The translations under genes were made by a program, and so were the position numbers. Under the pieces are notes generated by a model. It was not told the origin of the DNA. It made no database searches and worked only from the letters and a program-made list of their open reading frames with translations. From assembly GCA_018350325.1 (NCBI GenBank), contig JAEVLN010000011.1:2104449-2168448 (forward strand): a stretch of DNA of 64,000 nucleotides. Reading direction: 5' to 3'. Below are positions 1-11,431 of the stretch, in pieces. This DNA is from Globodera rostochiensis (Eukaryota > Nematoda > Chromadorea > Rhabditida > Heteroderidae). Every line of letters starts with the position of its first letter. Within the stretch, counting starts at the first letter, position 1.

Positions 1-1302
1 CCACGATCATTATTTTAGTGTTGCTCAATGCTCAGCATGTGGCGCTTGCAGAAGCCGCTGACGAAAATGGGAATGGCACGTTTTCTTAACGCTTTTTGAG
101 AGATAATTTAAATTTTCTAACTTTTCGAAGTTTCTATTTTTGTTAATTGTGTTAATAATTGCTATTTTATAAATGTTTTAATTTTAGATGCCGATGCCGA
201 AGTGAAAGAATTGCGTTTGAAGGTTGAGCAAATGACGCAGGAAATGGGGCAGCAGAAGGAATATGTTTCTCAACTCGAGACGAAGAATCTGTTACTCGAG
301 AATGAGAATAATGTGCGTTTTTTAGAGCATTTATTAATTTAAACATTTAATTCTAATTTAACTGAAGGGAGAGACGACGCTCGAGGCCAATGCCACGTCC
401 ATTGATAGTGCTTGCCAAAAAGAGGAACATGCAGAGGGGTGAATGAATGTTGATTGACTATTAGGCTTTGCCTCGACCCTTCGGGGGGGGGGGGGGAATC
501 GGGGTACGGTATGTCTGTTTGAGCGGGGAGTGAACGACAAAAATGCCGGGGTTCCGGATGCAAGCCATACAGAGGCGGCCTACCTTTGGCGCCGATCGAG
601 TTTATGAAGCTCGGGTCAGGACCAAATCCGTACATTTTGACTTTTGTTTAATATTTTTAATATTTGGTCCTTCCCTTCCCACCCTCAAGATTGATTATGA
701 TAATTGTCTACGGAACGCTTGGGTTTGGCGCGTTCAATTTGCTTGTGCAGCACATCAACGTTTGCTTTCCGCCCAAGCAAAATCAAAACTGGAATACGGT
801 ATTTGTCGGGATACGATACACCACCATTGTGTACAATTGCTTTGTCTCCACTATGTCTCTTTATGCATTTACAGACAAACGGTATGTTTTTGTTGTCAAC
901 GTTGAATTTTTATCGGTATTTTTTCGTTAGGATTCTCCTGCAAAAATTTACCCCGGATCTTCACGCAAATTTAAAATGGTTTTGGCTTTCCCACAGTTTC
1001 TCAATCATTACCATCGTTATCGCAACGATTTGTGCTTTGTCGGCTTTTGTCTGATCGCGTGGGCTTTTTACGCTGTCTGCGACTGGAAGAAAAAGTTCGG
1101 GATGAAGCAGCAGCTCAAACAAATTTACAGAAACTTTCGCTATCTTGTCGTTATCTACTTTGGAGTTTTCGGCGCTTTGTACCAGTTTGTTGGCATTGAC
1201 AACCTTTTGGCACCGTTTATCGCCGTTGTTTCCACGCTTCTTTATGCTTTGTTCTATTATTGTATTGCTAAGAACTCCATCCGAAAAGAATACAAAGAAT
1301 AA
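1..1302 (+). CDS. Coiled-coil, multi-pass membrane protein (5' end missing, one frameshift)
   Basis: I do not recognise the family. Phase-consistent exons are 188-312, 368-438, 573-614, 690-881 and 931-1302; an upstream exon ending at 79 is likely but its frame is ambiguous. The N-terminal part is a charged heptad-like coiled coil with segments such as ELRLKVEQM and QLETKNLLLENEN. It is followed by at least four hydrophobic segments, including IIVYGTLGFGAFNLLV, SIITIVIATICALSAF and YLVVIYFGVFGALYQF. The frame breaks at a run of four T (1045-1048): as written a TGA follows at 1052, while one extra T would continue into a long open hydrophobic frame ending in KEYKE at 1302. That suggests either a homopolymer error in the assembly or a recent pseudogene. 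An alternative splice frame avoids the break but loses the first hydrophobic segments. The product would sit in an internal membrane or the plasma membrane; nothing more is supported. Confidence 0.5.
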
Positions 1303-3430
1303 TCGAAGTAAGCGCCGCCATGCATCAATGATCAATCATTGTCAAATTCGATCCTTTGGGCATTCAAATCCTCCCATTGTGTCCTTCTCTCATCATCACT
1401 ATATCAGTTTCTTATTTAATAAGTTATAATCCATTTATTCCATTTCAAATCTTGGCACCTTTCCAACGCATTTTCAATTAAATTTAGCTTTTTGTCGGAA
1501 TGTTTAATGCATCATTTAATCTATTGGATTATTTCTCCTAATTGTTTAAGTAAAATACTTATTCTTCTTTTTCTGTGAGTTATTTTATAAAAAACATTTC
1601 TCTTTAAACAACAAAATTCCATTTAACGAAAAAAATTAAAAGCGCTAGGCATTTTGATGGCACATATAGCCCACTCTTTGTCAAGCCTAAACATGGCACT
1701 TTTTGGCTTGAGGCGACCACCAGCAGCATTGGGGACGCCCGGGGGGGGGGGGGGTCCTTTGAAATCAAAACGCCAACGACAGAAAATTTGAATTCTTACG
1801 GTGTAACAGCTACCGAGCACCCCACAACCCTCCCAACAATCATTTTTGTAATAGGTAACAAAACAATTCTTTCGGTTAAAATTGAATTGAATGTTTACCG
1901 GTTCTTTTTTCGTTATGCTTTCTCCTGCAATTCAGAATAAATGCCATTTGGGGGTTTTGGGCCTATCAAAAGGACGTGTCACCTTTTTCGCCCCTTTAAA
2001 GAAGAAGCGGCGAATAAACTTGCCTAGACCCCCGGCGCCTAATTAGATGATAATGATGACTGTTATTTTCATGATCAGAACTGGTCAAAAGGCCCAAAAT
2101 GGTAGAAACTTTCGCTTTTGTGTTATTATTTGTGTGAGAGAGAGCGCTGATCGGCCTTTGATCAGTCAGCCGTCAGCCCGACAACGACGCTATTTCCGTT
2201 CCTTTATGTTTCTTGCTCGTCCTCGGAGCATTTGTCCTGGGGGCCAAATACCTGCCCATTGTTTGGGGACAACAAAATTGGGTCATTTGTTATCGAAGGA
2301 GTCAGTCTGATCAGTCTTGGGCGTCGGTCGAGAAATTAATCTTTGCTAATCATCCGTCCGTCTTTCGGTTGGCTGAGTTTCACAACAAAAAAGGAGGCCG
2401 CCTAATAGAGAATTGAGTTGTATGATTGATTCAAGGTTTCGGTGACCTTTGGGGTTTCGGTGATTTGAGGTAAAACCGGTTGTTACACCGTAATAAATTC
2501 AAATTTGGGAAAAGTCAGTCAGCCATTTTATGCGATTTTCATTTTCTGTGTCCCACCCCCACAGCAAATAGTACACACAATTTGACTTTAAAGATTTTTT
2601 TACTAAGTTAAATTTGGAAGTTAGAGAGGGACAGTTAAAATCGTCATAAACAATAAATTATTATTTCTTTGAATAGAGATTTTTCTAGGGGTTGTCCAAG
2701 AATAGTTAATCCTCTTGAACAACGATCGGGATTGAGGGTCAAATAAATTGGAGCCGGTGTTTTTTGCTCCCCCAGAAAACATGGACAAAGAAACAACGAC
2801 CGACCCAATTCTGCCGAAGGCTAGAAAGTGTGATCAACACAGATCGCCAATCAGATAAAAACATAGCAGCAGCTGAACAAAGAGCAAAATTTTGTATGTT
2901 GAAATCAAAAGCGACCCGATGAAGAGCCGATGTAACTTTTGGATTTGTCCGTTGTTGTTATTGAATATATAGTCTTATCTGATTTATCCCCGAGGGGCTG
3001 GGTTTTATTTAAGACAAAATTTTGTTCACTTTTTTCCATAATTCTCGTTTATTCCATTGTAAATAGTGTTCCATCGGGCAATAGGACATCGGACAGCAGC
3101 AAATGCTTTTAAAAATAATTTTGTTCTTTTAAATTAAATTAAGTCCACGCCCCAGCCAATATTCACTTTGATTAGCCTGCCAGTAAAAGCATTAAAGGGC
3201 ATTACTTCACCCACGCCCTTTCATATATGTTTAAAAACTTTAGAATTGTTTTATTTTAAATTTATTGAAGAATAGAAATGGTTTTTAATCCTCGTGGTTA
3301 TGGTTCATTTGTGCCGGACCGTTGTACCTGCGACAATTCGAAACTTTTTACCTAGATAAATAGCCGATTAAAATATTTAAATGTCCATCGACCTCAAGCC
3401 GTTAGTTCATCTCCTCTTTATTTGTTTCAG
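1303..3430. other. Intergenic, no convincing gene
   Basis: This is AT-rich sequence with a long poly-G run at about 1741-1754. One stretch at 2188-2416, after a possible acceptor, is open on the plus strand. It contains one hydrophobic segment (LCFLLVLGAFVLGAKYL) followed by a polar tail. It could be an exon of the broken gene at 3431 or chance; I found no start codon or partner exon. Confidence 0.4.
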
Positions 3431-3766
3431 ACTGCACCCACACGACACTGGAGGTGCTGTACAAATGCCGCTCGTGTGACCATGAGGTGCACGTCACTTA
3501 CAAGATCTTGGACAAGGGGTTGTGCGCAATGATCCTGGACGGTATGCCAATACGTATGAGCGACTTTTGGAGTTCAGACGGACCAAGTCTTTCATGGACA
3601 TTGAGCGTGCGTATCGCGGCATGTCGGTGGACTACAGCATGCTCTATTACAACTGCAAAAAGTGGACGGATGTGATTACTAGAGCCCGGACTTGAGCTTC
3701 GAGCGAGACTCGAGACGAGATTCTCGTCTCGCCCGGGCTCTAGTGATTACTACTCGCATCTGTAGT
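3431..3766 (+). pseudogene. Broken gene fragment with CxxC and NCKKW motifs
   Basis: After a TTTCAG acceptor at 3425-3430 the sequence reads as protein with paired cysteines (YKCRSCDHEV), then shifts frame by one base near 3541. It continues as an aromatic-rich segment (YANTYERLLEFRRTKSF, then VDYSMLYYNCKKWTD). The coding match continues on both sides of a 63-bp transposon insertion at 3680-3742, which adds a frameshift and a stop. A possible donor is GTGAGA at 3767. The YN-x-NC-x-x-W ending resembles conserved motifs in nematode-expanded families with an LRAT/NlpC-like look, but that comparison is from memory and weak. Two independent lesions argue for a pseudogene rather than a sequencing slip. 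Confidence 0.55.
3680..3742. mobile_element. 63-bp hAT-type MITE
   Basis: The ends are perfect 10-bp inverted repeats, TAGAGCCCGG and CCGGGCTCTA. The element is flanked by an exact 8-bp direct duplication, GTGATTAC, at 3672-3679 and 3743-3750. An 8-bp target duplication with TAGAG-type termini is the hAT superfamily signature. The interior is a CTCGA-rich imperfect palindrome. It is too short to code for anything, so it must have been moved by a transposase elsewhere. It interrupts the coding fragment at 3431-3766. Confidence 0.88.
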
Positions 3767-4137
3767 TTGGTGAGAGATCCCGCCCTTTTTGTTGTTAACT
3801 ATTTCTAAATATTTTAGCCATCGCACAATATCTTCTGTTGCTTGAACTGATTGAGGGTCGAAATGCCGTGGTATGAGCTTAACATCGTTGGCTTTTCATA
3901 TTTTTATCGATGCGCAAAAATAAGCACTGTTAACTGTCGTTCTAAGAATGTTATTGACATATTTTTTGTCTTAATAAATTGGGGTTTTGTTGTTCGCTCT
4001 TTTAAATTATAGTTAATTAAAATAGCAAATTAATTATTTCGGAACTTCAAATTGTTAATTAAGTCATTTGATTTTGTATTAAATATTTAATGTGAGTTGT
4101 TTTGCTTTTCCAATTGTAAGGCCTATTACTGCTCAAT

Positions 4138-4212
4138 CCAGCGGCTCTATTGAAGGCGCCTTCGTGTGGCTGTGTCCCGCAATCGGCCCGATCAGCCGAG
4201 GACGTTGTTCGA
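4138..4212 (+). repeat. tRNA-like repeat, diverged copy
   Basis: The segment starts CTCTATTGAAGG, contains a CGGC/GCCG stem and a GTTCGAA B-box-like loop, and lines up with the better-preserved cloverleaf at 41568-41650. The right half of the acceptor-like stem is missing here. It is probably a decayed SINE head or tRNA-derived repeat. Confidence 0.35.
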
Positions 4213-5293
4213 ACTAACAAAAATAAAACAGTTTGTCCAACGTGAACGACAACGCCTTTTTGCCGAATTTGGTAAAGATAAAATAAAAAAATTTAATATA
4301 TTATGATTGGAAAATTCCGCCGAAAACTTTTAATGTCAAACATTATTTTAATAAAATAAATTTAATTTATAATATATAATCAAAAAGCTAAATCTGGGCT
4401 CGGCCTCTAAAATTTTCTTTCTTATTTCTGTTGGGTGGCCTATTGGGCCGTGCCGTGCCATTGTCGGCAAATTTGTAATTCCCTGAAGAGTCAATGACCA
4501 ATTAACACACGCAATTTGAATGCAAATCTTTTAATGCTTTTTTTGTTTTGTTTGGCCTTCGACTTGTTTCACCGGATACGTGCCACAGGTCAACAATCAA
4601 CGCGTGTTTTGCGCTTTTTGAAGGTTCCAAAGTTTTTTGTTCCATTCATTTTCCGTTGGACGGATTTGTCATGCCCAAAAATCTCCGCTTTATTAACAAG
4701 CAGCACACGCAATTGGGGGGAAAGAGAAACCCCACATTCGTTTTTTTCCAATTTTGTTGTGAATGAAAGCGCCTTAGGGGCTAATGAGTTGGGGGAGGGG
4801 GGGAGGGGGGGGGGCAGTGAGTGGCAAGTTAATCCGGAACCTTTATTTTTCTCGCTGAGTGCGGGTAGTGCCTGTTTCAACGCCCTTTTGTTGATGAACA
4901 ATGTGTGCCATTGAGGACGACGATGTTAGCACCGGAAGGAATCCCGCCTCGGGCGCCATTCGTTCCGCCCTCCAAAACATTTTATTATTCATCTTTTTGG
5001 ATGGAATCACTGTGCTAACTAACATAAAAGCCGTTTTGTGCCGAGAATTCTTCCGCATTAATTTGTGCCATTGTCCGAAAACACATAACGTGTTGCCATA
5101 GTGCTGGAAACCACAGTAATTCTGCTGGTGAAGGCTGGCTTCTCAAGGCGTTCAATTTGGTAATTCGGATAGTCTCTGAATTTTACTGAGCCTCATAAAA
5201 ACAGAGTTAGATTCCACAAAATACGGCTTTGGAAAAATTCGATAAACGTATTTGAATATTTTGAGCATTCGACCCGTTCATTATTCATCAGAG
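4213..5293. other. Intergenic region upstream of the insulin-like gene
   Basis: No exon structure is convincing. A purine-rich G run lies at 4792-4814. A short ATG-initiated open frame at 4901-5101 (66 codons) has one hydrophobic stretch but no splice context or recognisable motif, so I do not call it. Promoter elements of the insulin-like gene should lie at the right end, but no clear TATA box is visible. Confidence 0.4.
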
Positions 5294-6214
5294 ATGCGGT
5301 CAAAAATTTGTCCCTGTTCTTTCCATTCGCTTCATCTCCTCTTCCTACTCGTCTTCGTTGTCCTCCTTGTACTGCTTGCACCCGATGCCGAAGCATTTGT
5401 GCGTCGTCCCAACAACGGCTTGATGAAGCTGTGCCCGCCCGGCGGTCAGTCGTTTGCAGCCGCGTGGGAAATCACTTGTGGCATGCGTCGCCGAAAGAGG
5501 GAAGTGTTGGCGCCGACAACGACGGACAACAACGATGTGGAGCAGCAACAGAGCCAGCAGCAGATGACCAACAGCAATGATAAGAGCGCTGGTGAGAGTT
5601 GTTGTTGGGTGTAATGTGGACACTTCGATTATTTAAATTTTCCCACCAGGTGAAGGGGATGGAATGCCGAAACAACGTCCGGCAAATGCCACCGCCGCCA
5701 TCTCCAACGCAACACCCAAAACATGGTGGAAGTCAATTGGTGACATTCTTTTCGGAAGGTCCATAATTGGGACGCCTACCGAGGACACTTTGGCATCGAA
5801 CGACGAGGACAAACAACTCTACCGGCCCCCGTCGATGACCGAGATGATGTTGGTGAGTGAGTGTTGTTATGTGATTTATGGATACACAAACAGAAATGGG
5901 TACTTTGGTATTATAAGAAAATGCCAACTTGTTGTAAGAATTTGGCAGCTTCAACCTCAAGATTTGTGGATCAAAAAACGTCGGTTTGGGCCATTTAATT
6001 TAAATGTTGGGTGGTGGGGGGTTGTATAACACCAATACGAAAAGCTGCCCAGTGATTGATTGGATCATAAAAAATAAATGATTAACTTGCTTCTGAACAA
6101 ATTGTATCGGAAATAACACCAAATTATGCATTTTTGAAGTTTTGCTGCCGATTTGGCTGTTCTCTGCGCGACTTGATGCCGTTCTGTGACCCATTCGGTG
6201 CGTGGGACAGTTGA
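5294..6214 (+). CDS. Insulin-like peptide precursor
   Basis: Exons 5294-5591, 5650-5852 and 6140-6214 join in phase to 191 codons plus stop. Residues 1-34 form a strong signal peptide (FLLVFVVLLVLLAPDAEA). A B-chain-like segment follows with cysteines at 47 and 62, then the polybasic processing site RRRKR at 65-69. A long polar C-peptide precedes the A chain, encoded alone in exon 3, with CCRFGCSLRDLMPFC at 169-183. This is the canonical insulin spacing CC-x3-C-x8-C. The hormone would be secreted and act through a DAF-2-type receptor. The B-chain spacing (14 residues between cysteines) is longer than the 11 of vertebrate insulin. The roughly 98-residue C-peptide is long, and no dibasic site lies just before the A chain. 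ATG 5294 is preferred over an upstream in-frame start because it begins the signal peptide. An AATAAA lies about 60 bp after the stop. Confidence 0.85.
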
Positions 6215-6946
6215 ACAACTGTTGGCAATAGGAAGGCGAATGAATGTTATTGAAAACAATAACAACGAATTTGTAATAAAAAATGCGCAAATGTTATGTA
6301 ATGTGAACAAAGTTTTAAATAATAATATGCGCAATTTGTAAACAATTTTGCTTGAATTATTTATTTATTATGACGTTATTAAGTGTGTGGTAGAATGAAG
6401 AGAGTAATAAGCACAAGCAAAAGTTTGAGGAAGAAAAAGAAAAATATCATTACGTTTAGGAGTGCAACTTCAAATATATCCCCCCACCCAACCCCTCCAG
6501 GGATGACTGACGCCGCGGCAATAAAAAGGGCGGTTGAGATCGATCAAATTATAAGTTTTAGGAGAAAATGCTATTTCTGCACTATGCACAAAAAACAGGC
6601 AAATGCCTCAAAATCCCCTCCCTAGTGATCTGGTTCAGCATCTCGACCAACTTTTTACCTCAATGTTAGAAAGGATGGAATCGGCCAGGCCACCGAATCC
6701 TAATCACTCCAAAATGCTATGTAAACAACTTAAAATCTGCGGATTTTTTTACAAAAACTAGAGCTCAAAACCGGGCAGACATGACTCGACAATAGGACAG
6801 CAATTATTTATCATGGCCATAAATCAGCAAAAAAAAAATTTGTGAAAAATGTGATTTTGTCAGAGTGCAATCGAAATGTTAAAACACAAAACGCCCTCCC
6901 TCATTAGAACTCGTACGCCTTGCCGTTGACTGAGTGTGCGGCGCGT
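6215..6946. other. Intergenic between convergent insulin-like and PUF60 genes
   Basis: This is AT-rich and holds the 3' flanks of two convergent genes. I see no coding structure, hairpin or repeat of note. Confidence 0.5.
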
Positions 6947-9900
6947 CTATCCGGTAAAATCGTCGTGATCAAAAAGAATCTGGTCATAAGACTGCGCAGC
7001 AATCTGAGGAACAAAACGATCAGAATGAAACAAACCACCAAACTTTTCTCCCTAAATCCGGCTCCGGTACCAAACGGAACCCGAGGGTTACGGTTACAAT
7101 CCCCCGGTCCCTGCATTGTAAGTAATACTTACGGTGCGGCCGTCGAAGAAGCGTCCGTCGATTGCCTTTCGCGCCTCCTCCGCTTGCAACGGCTCGGCAA
7201 AACGCACAAATATTTTCACAGTGTGCGACTCTTGGTCCTGCACAATGACGACCTTAAACGCCGGAGGGGGAAGGAAACGACATAATCGATCAATGAATGG
7301 TTTGAATCCTCCTCGCCCCCCCCCCTCACTCGCTTGCACCCGCTCAAAAACCCTGATTTGGATCCGCCTTTGACCCCCCCCCCTCGCTTGCACCCGCTCA
7401 AAAACCCTGATTCGGTTCCACCTTTGACCCCCTCCCCCTCCACTGCCGTTACATACATCAGTCACTTGGCCATATTTGGAGCACTCCTCCCGAATTTCGT
7501 CCTCCAGGTGCTCGTCGATGCCCTCGGGTGTCACCATGTTGCGCATTACGACCACGGACGAACGGTTGGTGCGCATCAACTTCTGGATAAGCAGGTGGCG
7601 CGCGTCGTTGCCACGGATTTGGACGTGCTCCTGAAAATGGGAAGGTGATCAGACAAATGAGTGGTCGGACAATTTTGGGCTCAATCTCAAACCCAAATTT
7701 TGGGCCACAAAATTTAGATTCAAAATCTTTGTGTTTTTTGCATTCCAAAAATCGACTTTTTTTTTTTAACAATCAGGGAGGAAAATTGAGCAATTTTTTG
7801 GTTTGTCCACCTGAGATGCTAGCGTGGCTTCATCGTTCTTGTCGTTCTGTACCGACAGCTGATCACTGAGCACACCCGCCAGATTGGCAGCAGCGATCTT
7901 TTGCGCAGTGTTCAGCTGCAAGAAAAGCCAATAGGTAAATATGGTAAGCGATCGAGCCGTACATGGACAGCAAGGTAAGGAGTTGAATAGCGCTGCCGGA
8001 AAACCCAATTTTACCAATTTGTAAGAACTTTTGTCCTAAATACCATTACAATAAACCGTTTTCATAAAAAAAAAAATCCCCATTAAATTCAAGAAACCAG
8101 ATGATTAGTTCTTGTTCCAACCAATTAAAAATATAACAAACCTTTGGCCCCGACGACAGTTTCGGCTTCTTTGTCCGCCGCCTTTTCGGCGCGTTCGGAT
8201 CCTTGGCGCCTTTGCCCTGGTGCTTGCCTTTGGCAACGGTGCCTTCGTGCTTCTTTTGCACTGTGCCGCCGTCGCGCACCGCCAGCGCGTACCACGAGTC
8301 GGTGCCGCCAATTGCCAACGTCACGCCTTGCTCTTCTAAAAAAAGAAGCAATTCACAATTTTTTTTTTGACCGATGGAATGATCATCCATCTTTTCTTGC
8401 ATTAAAAATGTTCTGAAAATGTACCGTCAGAGTCCACCGCGTTCGGGTCCTTCGGCGCCACATTTGGGTCCAACGGCGCAAACGATGCCGGTTTGCTGGC
8501 ATCAAAAGTGCCAATGTGTGCCTTCTCACCAATCCGGTCCAACATATTGCGCTTTTCCTTCTTCGCTTTCTTCGGCACATTTTGTTGCTGTCCAATTGAT
8601 GCCGACGGCCCCCCATCCGCTAGTGCAATTGGCGCCAACGTTTTCGTTGTTGCTGTTTTGCCAGATTTTGACGACGATGCCGCTTTCTTCTTGTATTCAA
8701 AAGAGGTCGGGATCAACTGCTCGAGCAGCGAGACGCCGCCCGTAGTCGTCGTTGGTTCGGTAGCAGCGATTATTTTCGGCGGTGGTGGCGCAAACTGTTC
8801 GTCCTTCAGCGTCGAGTAGAAGTCGTCGATAGCCGGATCCTAAAAATTTGAATTTTGTCAATTGACAGAATTATTACGCATACAAACCCATTGTTTCAGC
8901 TCCAACATTCTCACAAAACTTGGAAATTTTGGACATCGGAAATGGAAGTTATAGCCGGAGTTTAAAAAAATCAGGGAAAAACGACCTCAGTTTTCATAAA
9001 TATTTAAATAAATTGATCACAAAATACCTCCTGAGGAGTTGACACATCAACAGAAGCAGCAGCAGCAGCAGCAGTTGTAGTAATTGGTGACGCACCGCCG
9101 CCCAGTGTCGGGATCACCAGCTGAGGCGCAAAAACTGTTGACATTGCTGTTGAATTTTCAACGCATAATGTTGCTGATGGTTGCACGACGCCGGCATCAA
9201 ATAGTTGTTGTTGCTGTTGCTGCTGGCGTGGGGATTCCGAGCCGTCCGACAGCGCCTGGGGCGTCGTTGTTGTAGCCGGCAACGCCTGGACAATGCTCGG
9301 CGGTGGCATTATGGCAGTGCCGGCAAATCCACCAAAGCCTCGACGACGTGTCGCCGTCGGCCTGGACGATGTTGGTGCTCCAACAACGGAAGCAGCAGCT
9401 TGGGACAAAGTCGTTTCAGTAGCAGCAGCAAATTTTTGTGCTTCCGTCACGGGAGGAGGCGTCGGCGAGGAGGGCGTTTGATACCCGGACGGGGACGAGC
9501 CGGGCGACGTTTTTCCACCAATCTGAGGAAGGAAATGTTAAAAAAACATAATATAGTATAATGTATCAAAATTAAAATGATTAAACAATTGCAAAACAAT
9601 TTTAATGATTAAGTGTACCCCAAGGATTTCCTGGGCTGTAATTCTGGCAGTCGCTTCAGCTGCAGCTAAAAATACAAAAAAATATATTAAAAATTATTCA
9701 TACGAAGCCAAAATCGTTTACCAATGGCGGCAGCTGCCGGCAGGGCGCTGTTGGCATCCGAACGGTTGGCCCCGCTCAAATAATTTATTGCATCGGGTGG
9801 CGCAACGGCGCGCCCCACCTGAAGAAATTGGCCGCCCAAGTCGAAGCCGCTCATGCCCTCAATCGCCTCATTCACCGAATTGGCTGCCCGAAATTCGATG

Positions 9901-11418
9901 TAACCAAAACCCCTGCAAAAAGCAGACATTTAAATATTCCTAAAACGATGATTTTAGGTCCAAATCAGACCTGAACTTTTAAAACAAAACGAAAACCTGT
10001 GCCCTTTGCCGGACGGATGCCGTGCCAACTGACACTTTGTAACCTCGCCGAAAGCCATGAACACACTGCGCAGATCCTGCTCCGAAATGTCAGGGTGCAC
10101 CGACGACACGTACACCCGGTTGTACTGGCGTGCCTCGTTCATCACCATGTCGATGATCGGCTGCGCCTGGGGCATTGTGTCTTGGCGACCGACCTAAGAA
10201 AATTAAAGGATTTTTAGTTTCCTAATACAAAATATATTTCAAGCTTCGATCTAACAATAAACAAAAGCGGAGGGTCTGTTTTCTTTCAAAAATTTTGAGG
10301 GTTTCTTTTGAAACTGAACGGCCCATGATTTTTAAAAGAAAAGCCGAATCACAATATTAGCACAATGAATGCTTTTAATAGCAAAGAAAAAATATTAATT
10401 CACCGGCAAAACTTTGATATTCCGACCGCCAAAAAGTCGCCCGTTCATCGTTTCGCGCGCAATGAACGCCCCCTCCGGCAGCTCAAACTCTATAAAGCAA
10501 AAGCCTTTATGGTGCTGAAAGGGGAGAGGGGAACAATTAAAATTTTATTATTCATTGAAAATAATCTGAGCTTTTTTTTAATCTCAGATTCATAATCCTG
10601 CCTATTTTCGATGAAATTTGCACATTTATGGACGTCAATATTTTGCCCAAAAATACGGTTAGCTCAAAAGCGGTAACACAACCCTCACAATAAATAAACA
10701 CAAACATTCGCTTACGTTTGTGCTTGGGTCGATGGACATGTTGATGGTTTTGATGGGCCCAAAAACGGCGAAAGCATCGCGGATTTGGTCCTCGAACACG
10801 TCGAAGTTCACCGAGCCCACGTAAATGCGAGACATCAGCGAAAGCGCTTGTGAATAGAGCGCCACTTTCTGTTGCTTAAATTAGAAAAACAAATTTTTTT
10901 TTGAAAAATGAGACAAATTTTGCAGGAACTGCACCCACCCATTTTTTCATGTTTATTTTAGTGAAAAATGAAACGTGTTGCTGTCGCGCCTGCTGCTGCT
11001 TTTGCATCACATATTTAATGGACTGGTCCATGGCGTACTGCTCCGCGCGATGCAAATCGTCCAACTGCGAGGAGCGCAGTTTACCCAAGCCGATGCCGAT
11101 AATCTGTGCCTCCTTTTTGGCACCGGCACCGACAAAAAGCTAAAGGGGAAAGGTGTAAATTTTAAAGTGCTTAAACATTACAAATTTACGAACGTAAAAA
11201 TTTGAGGAAATTTAGCAACGCGAATAAACGTCGTCAAAAAATGTTTGAAAAGAAGTCAAAAATTTTGTCGAACTAACCTTGCCGCTCTGCTCTGGTGGTG
11301 CCAAACTTGCGTTCGGCACTGCGATCGCGCAGTCCGAATCTGATTTTTGGCCTTCGCTACCATTTTGTTGAACATCAAGTGGTCCGGAAATTAAACTCTC
11401 TTTAATTTCCTCTGACAT
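6947..11418 (-). CDS. puf60: PUF60 / RNP-6-type splicing factor (RRM-RRM-UHM)
   Basis: Fourteen exons (minus strand: 11278-11418, 10975-11139, 10716-10868, 10413-10514, 9997-10193, 9722-9912, 9619-9665, 9028-9522, 8425-8839, 8142-8335, 7811-7915, 7457-7630, 7133-7252, 6947-7003) join in phase to 851 residues. RRM1 starts near residue 116 (RIYVGSVNF) with RNP1 KGFCFIEF at 156-163. RRM2 starts near 213 ([13 protein letters not shown]). The UHM occupies about 736-851 and ends in [14 protein letters not shown], the PUF60 C-terminal signature. The family acts in nuclear 3' splice-site recognition with U2AF. Vertebrate PUF60 is about 560 residues; much of the extra length is a low-complexity linker (residues 332-497) and a basic insert (498-700) I do not recognise. 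TTTCAG at 11426-11431, just upstream of the ATG, fits SL trans-splicing. Closest alternatives would be other U2AF-like UHM proteins, but the two-RRM spacing fits PUF60. Confidence 0.93.
7325..7432. repeat. Two-copy tandem duplication (~56 bp) in a PUF60 intron
   Basis: The unit containing TCGCTTGCACCCGCTCAAAA occurs twice in direct order, about 56 bp apart, with a C-rich tract in front of each copy. It lies entirely inside the intron between the last two UHM-core exons and does not touch splice sites. Confidence 0.75.
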
Positions 11419-11425
11419 TTCTGAT

Positions 11426-11431
11426 CTGAAA
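11426..11431 (-). promoter_or_regulatory. Possible trans-splice acceptor for the PUF60 gene
   Basis: On the minus strand TTTCAG lies seven bases before the ATG at 11418. In nematodes such a site this close to the start is commonly the spliced-leader acceptor. No SL sequence is visible in genomic DNA, so this is inference. Confidence 0.45.

Noticed and set aside
2047..2416. Possible membrane-protein exon upstream of the broken gene
   Set aside because: One hydrophobic stretch is open, but no start codon, partner exon or recognisable family was found. It is mentioned only in the intergenic note.
4901..5101. 66-codon ATG-initiated frame with a hydrophobic middle
   Set aside because: No motif, signal peptide or splice context is visible, and the length is expected by chance.
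7334..7648. Plus-strand open frames over the UHM exons of PUF60
   Set aside because: They are antisense shadows of the minus-strand gene, whose exons are supported by family motifs and phase.
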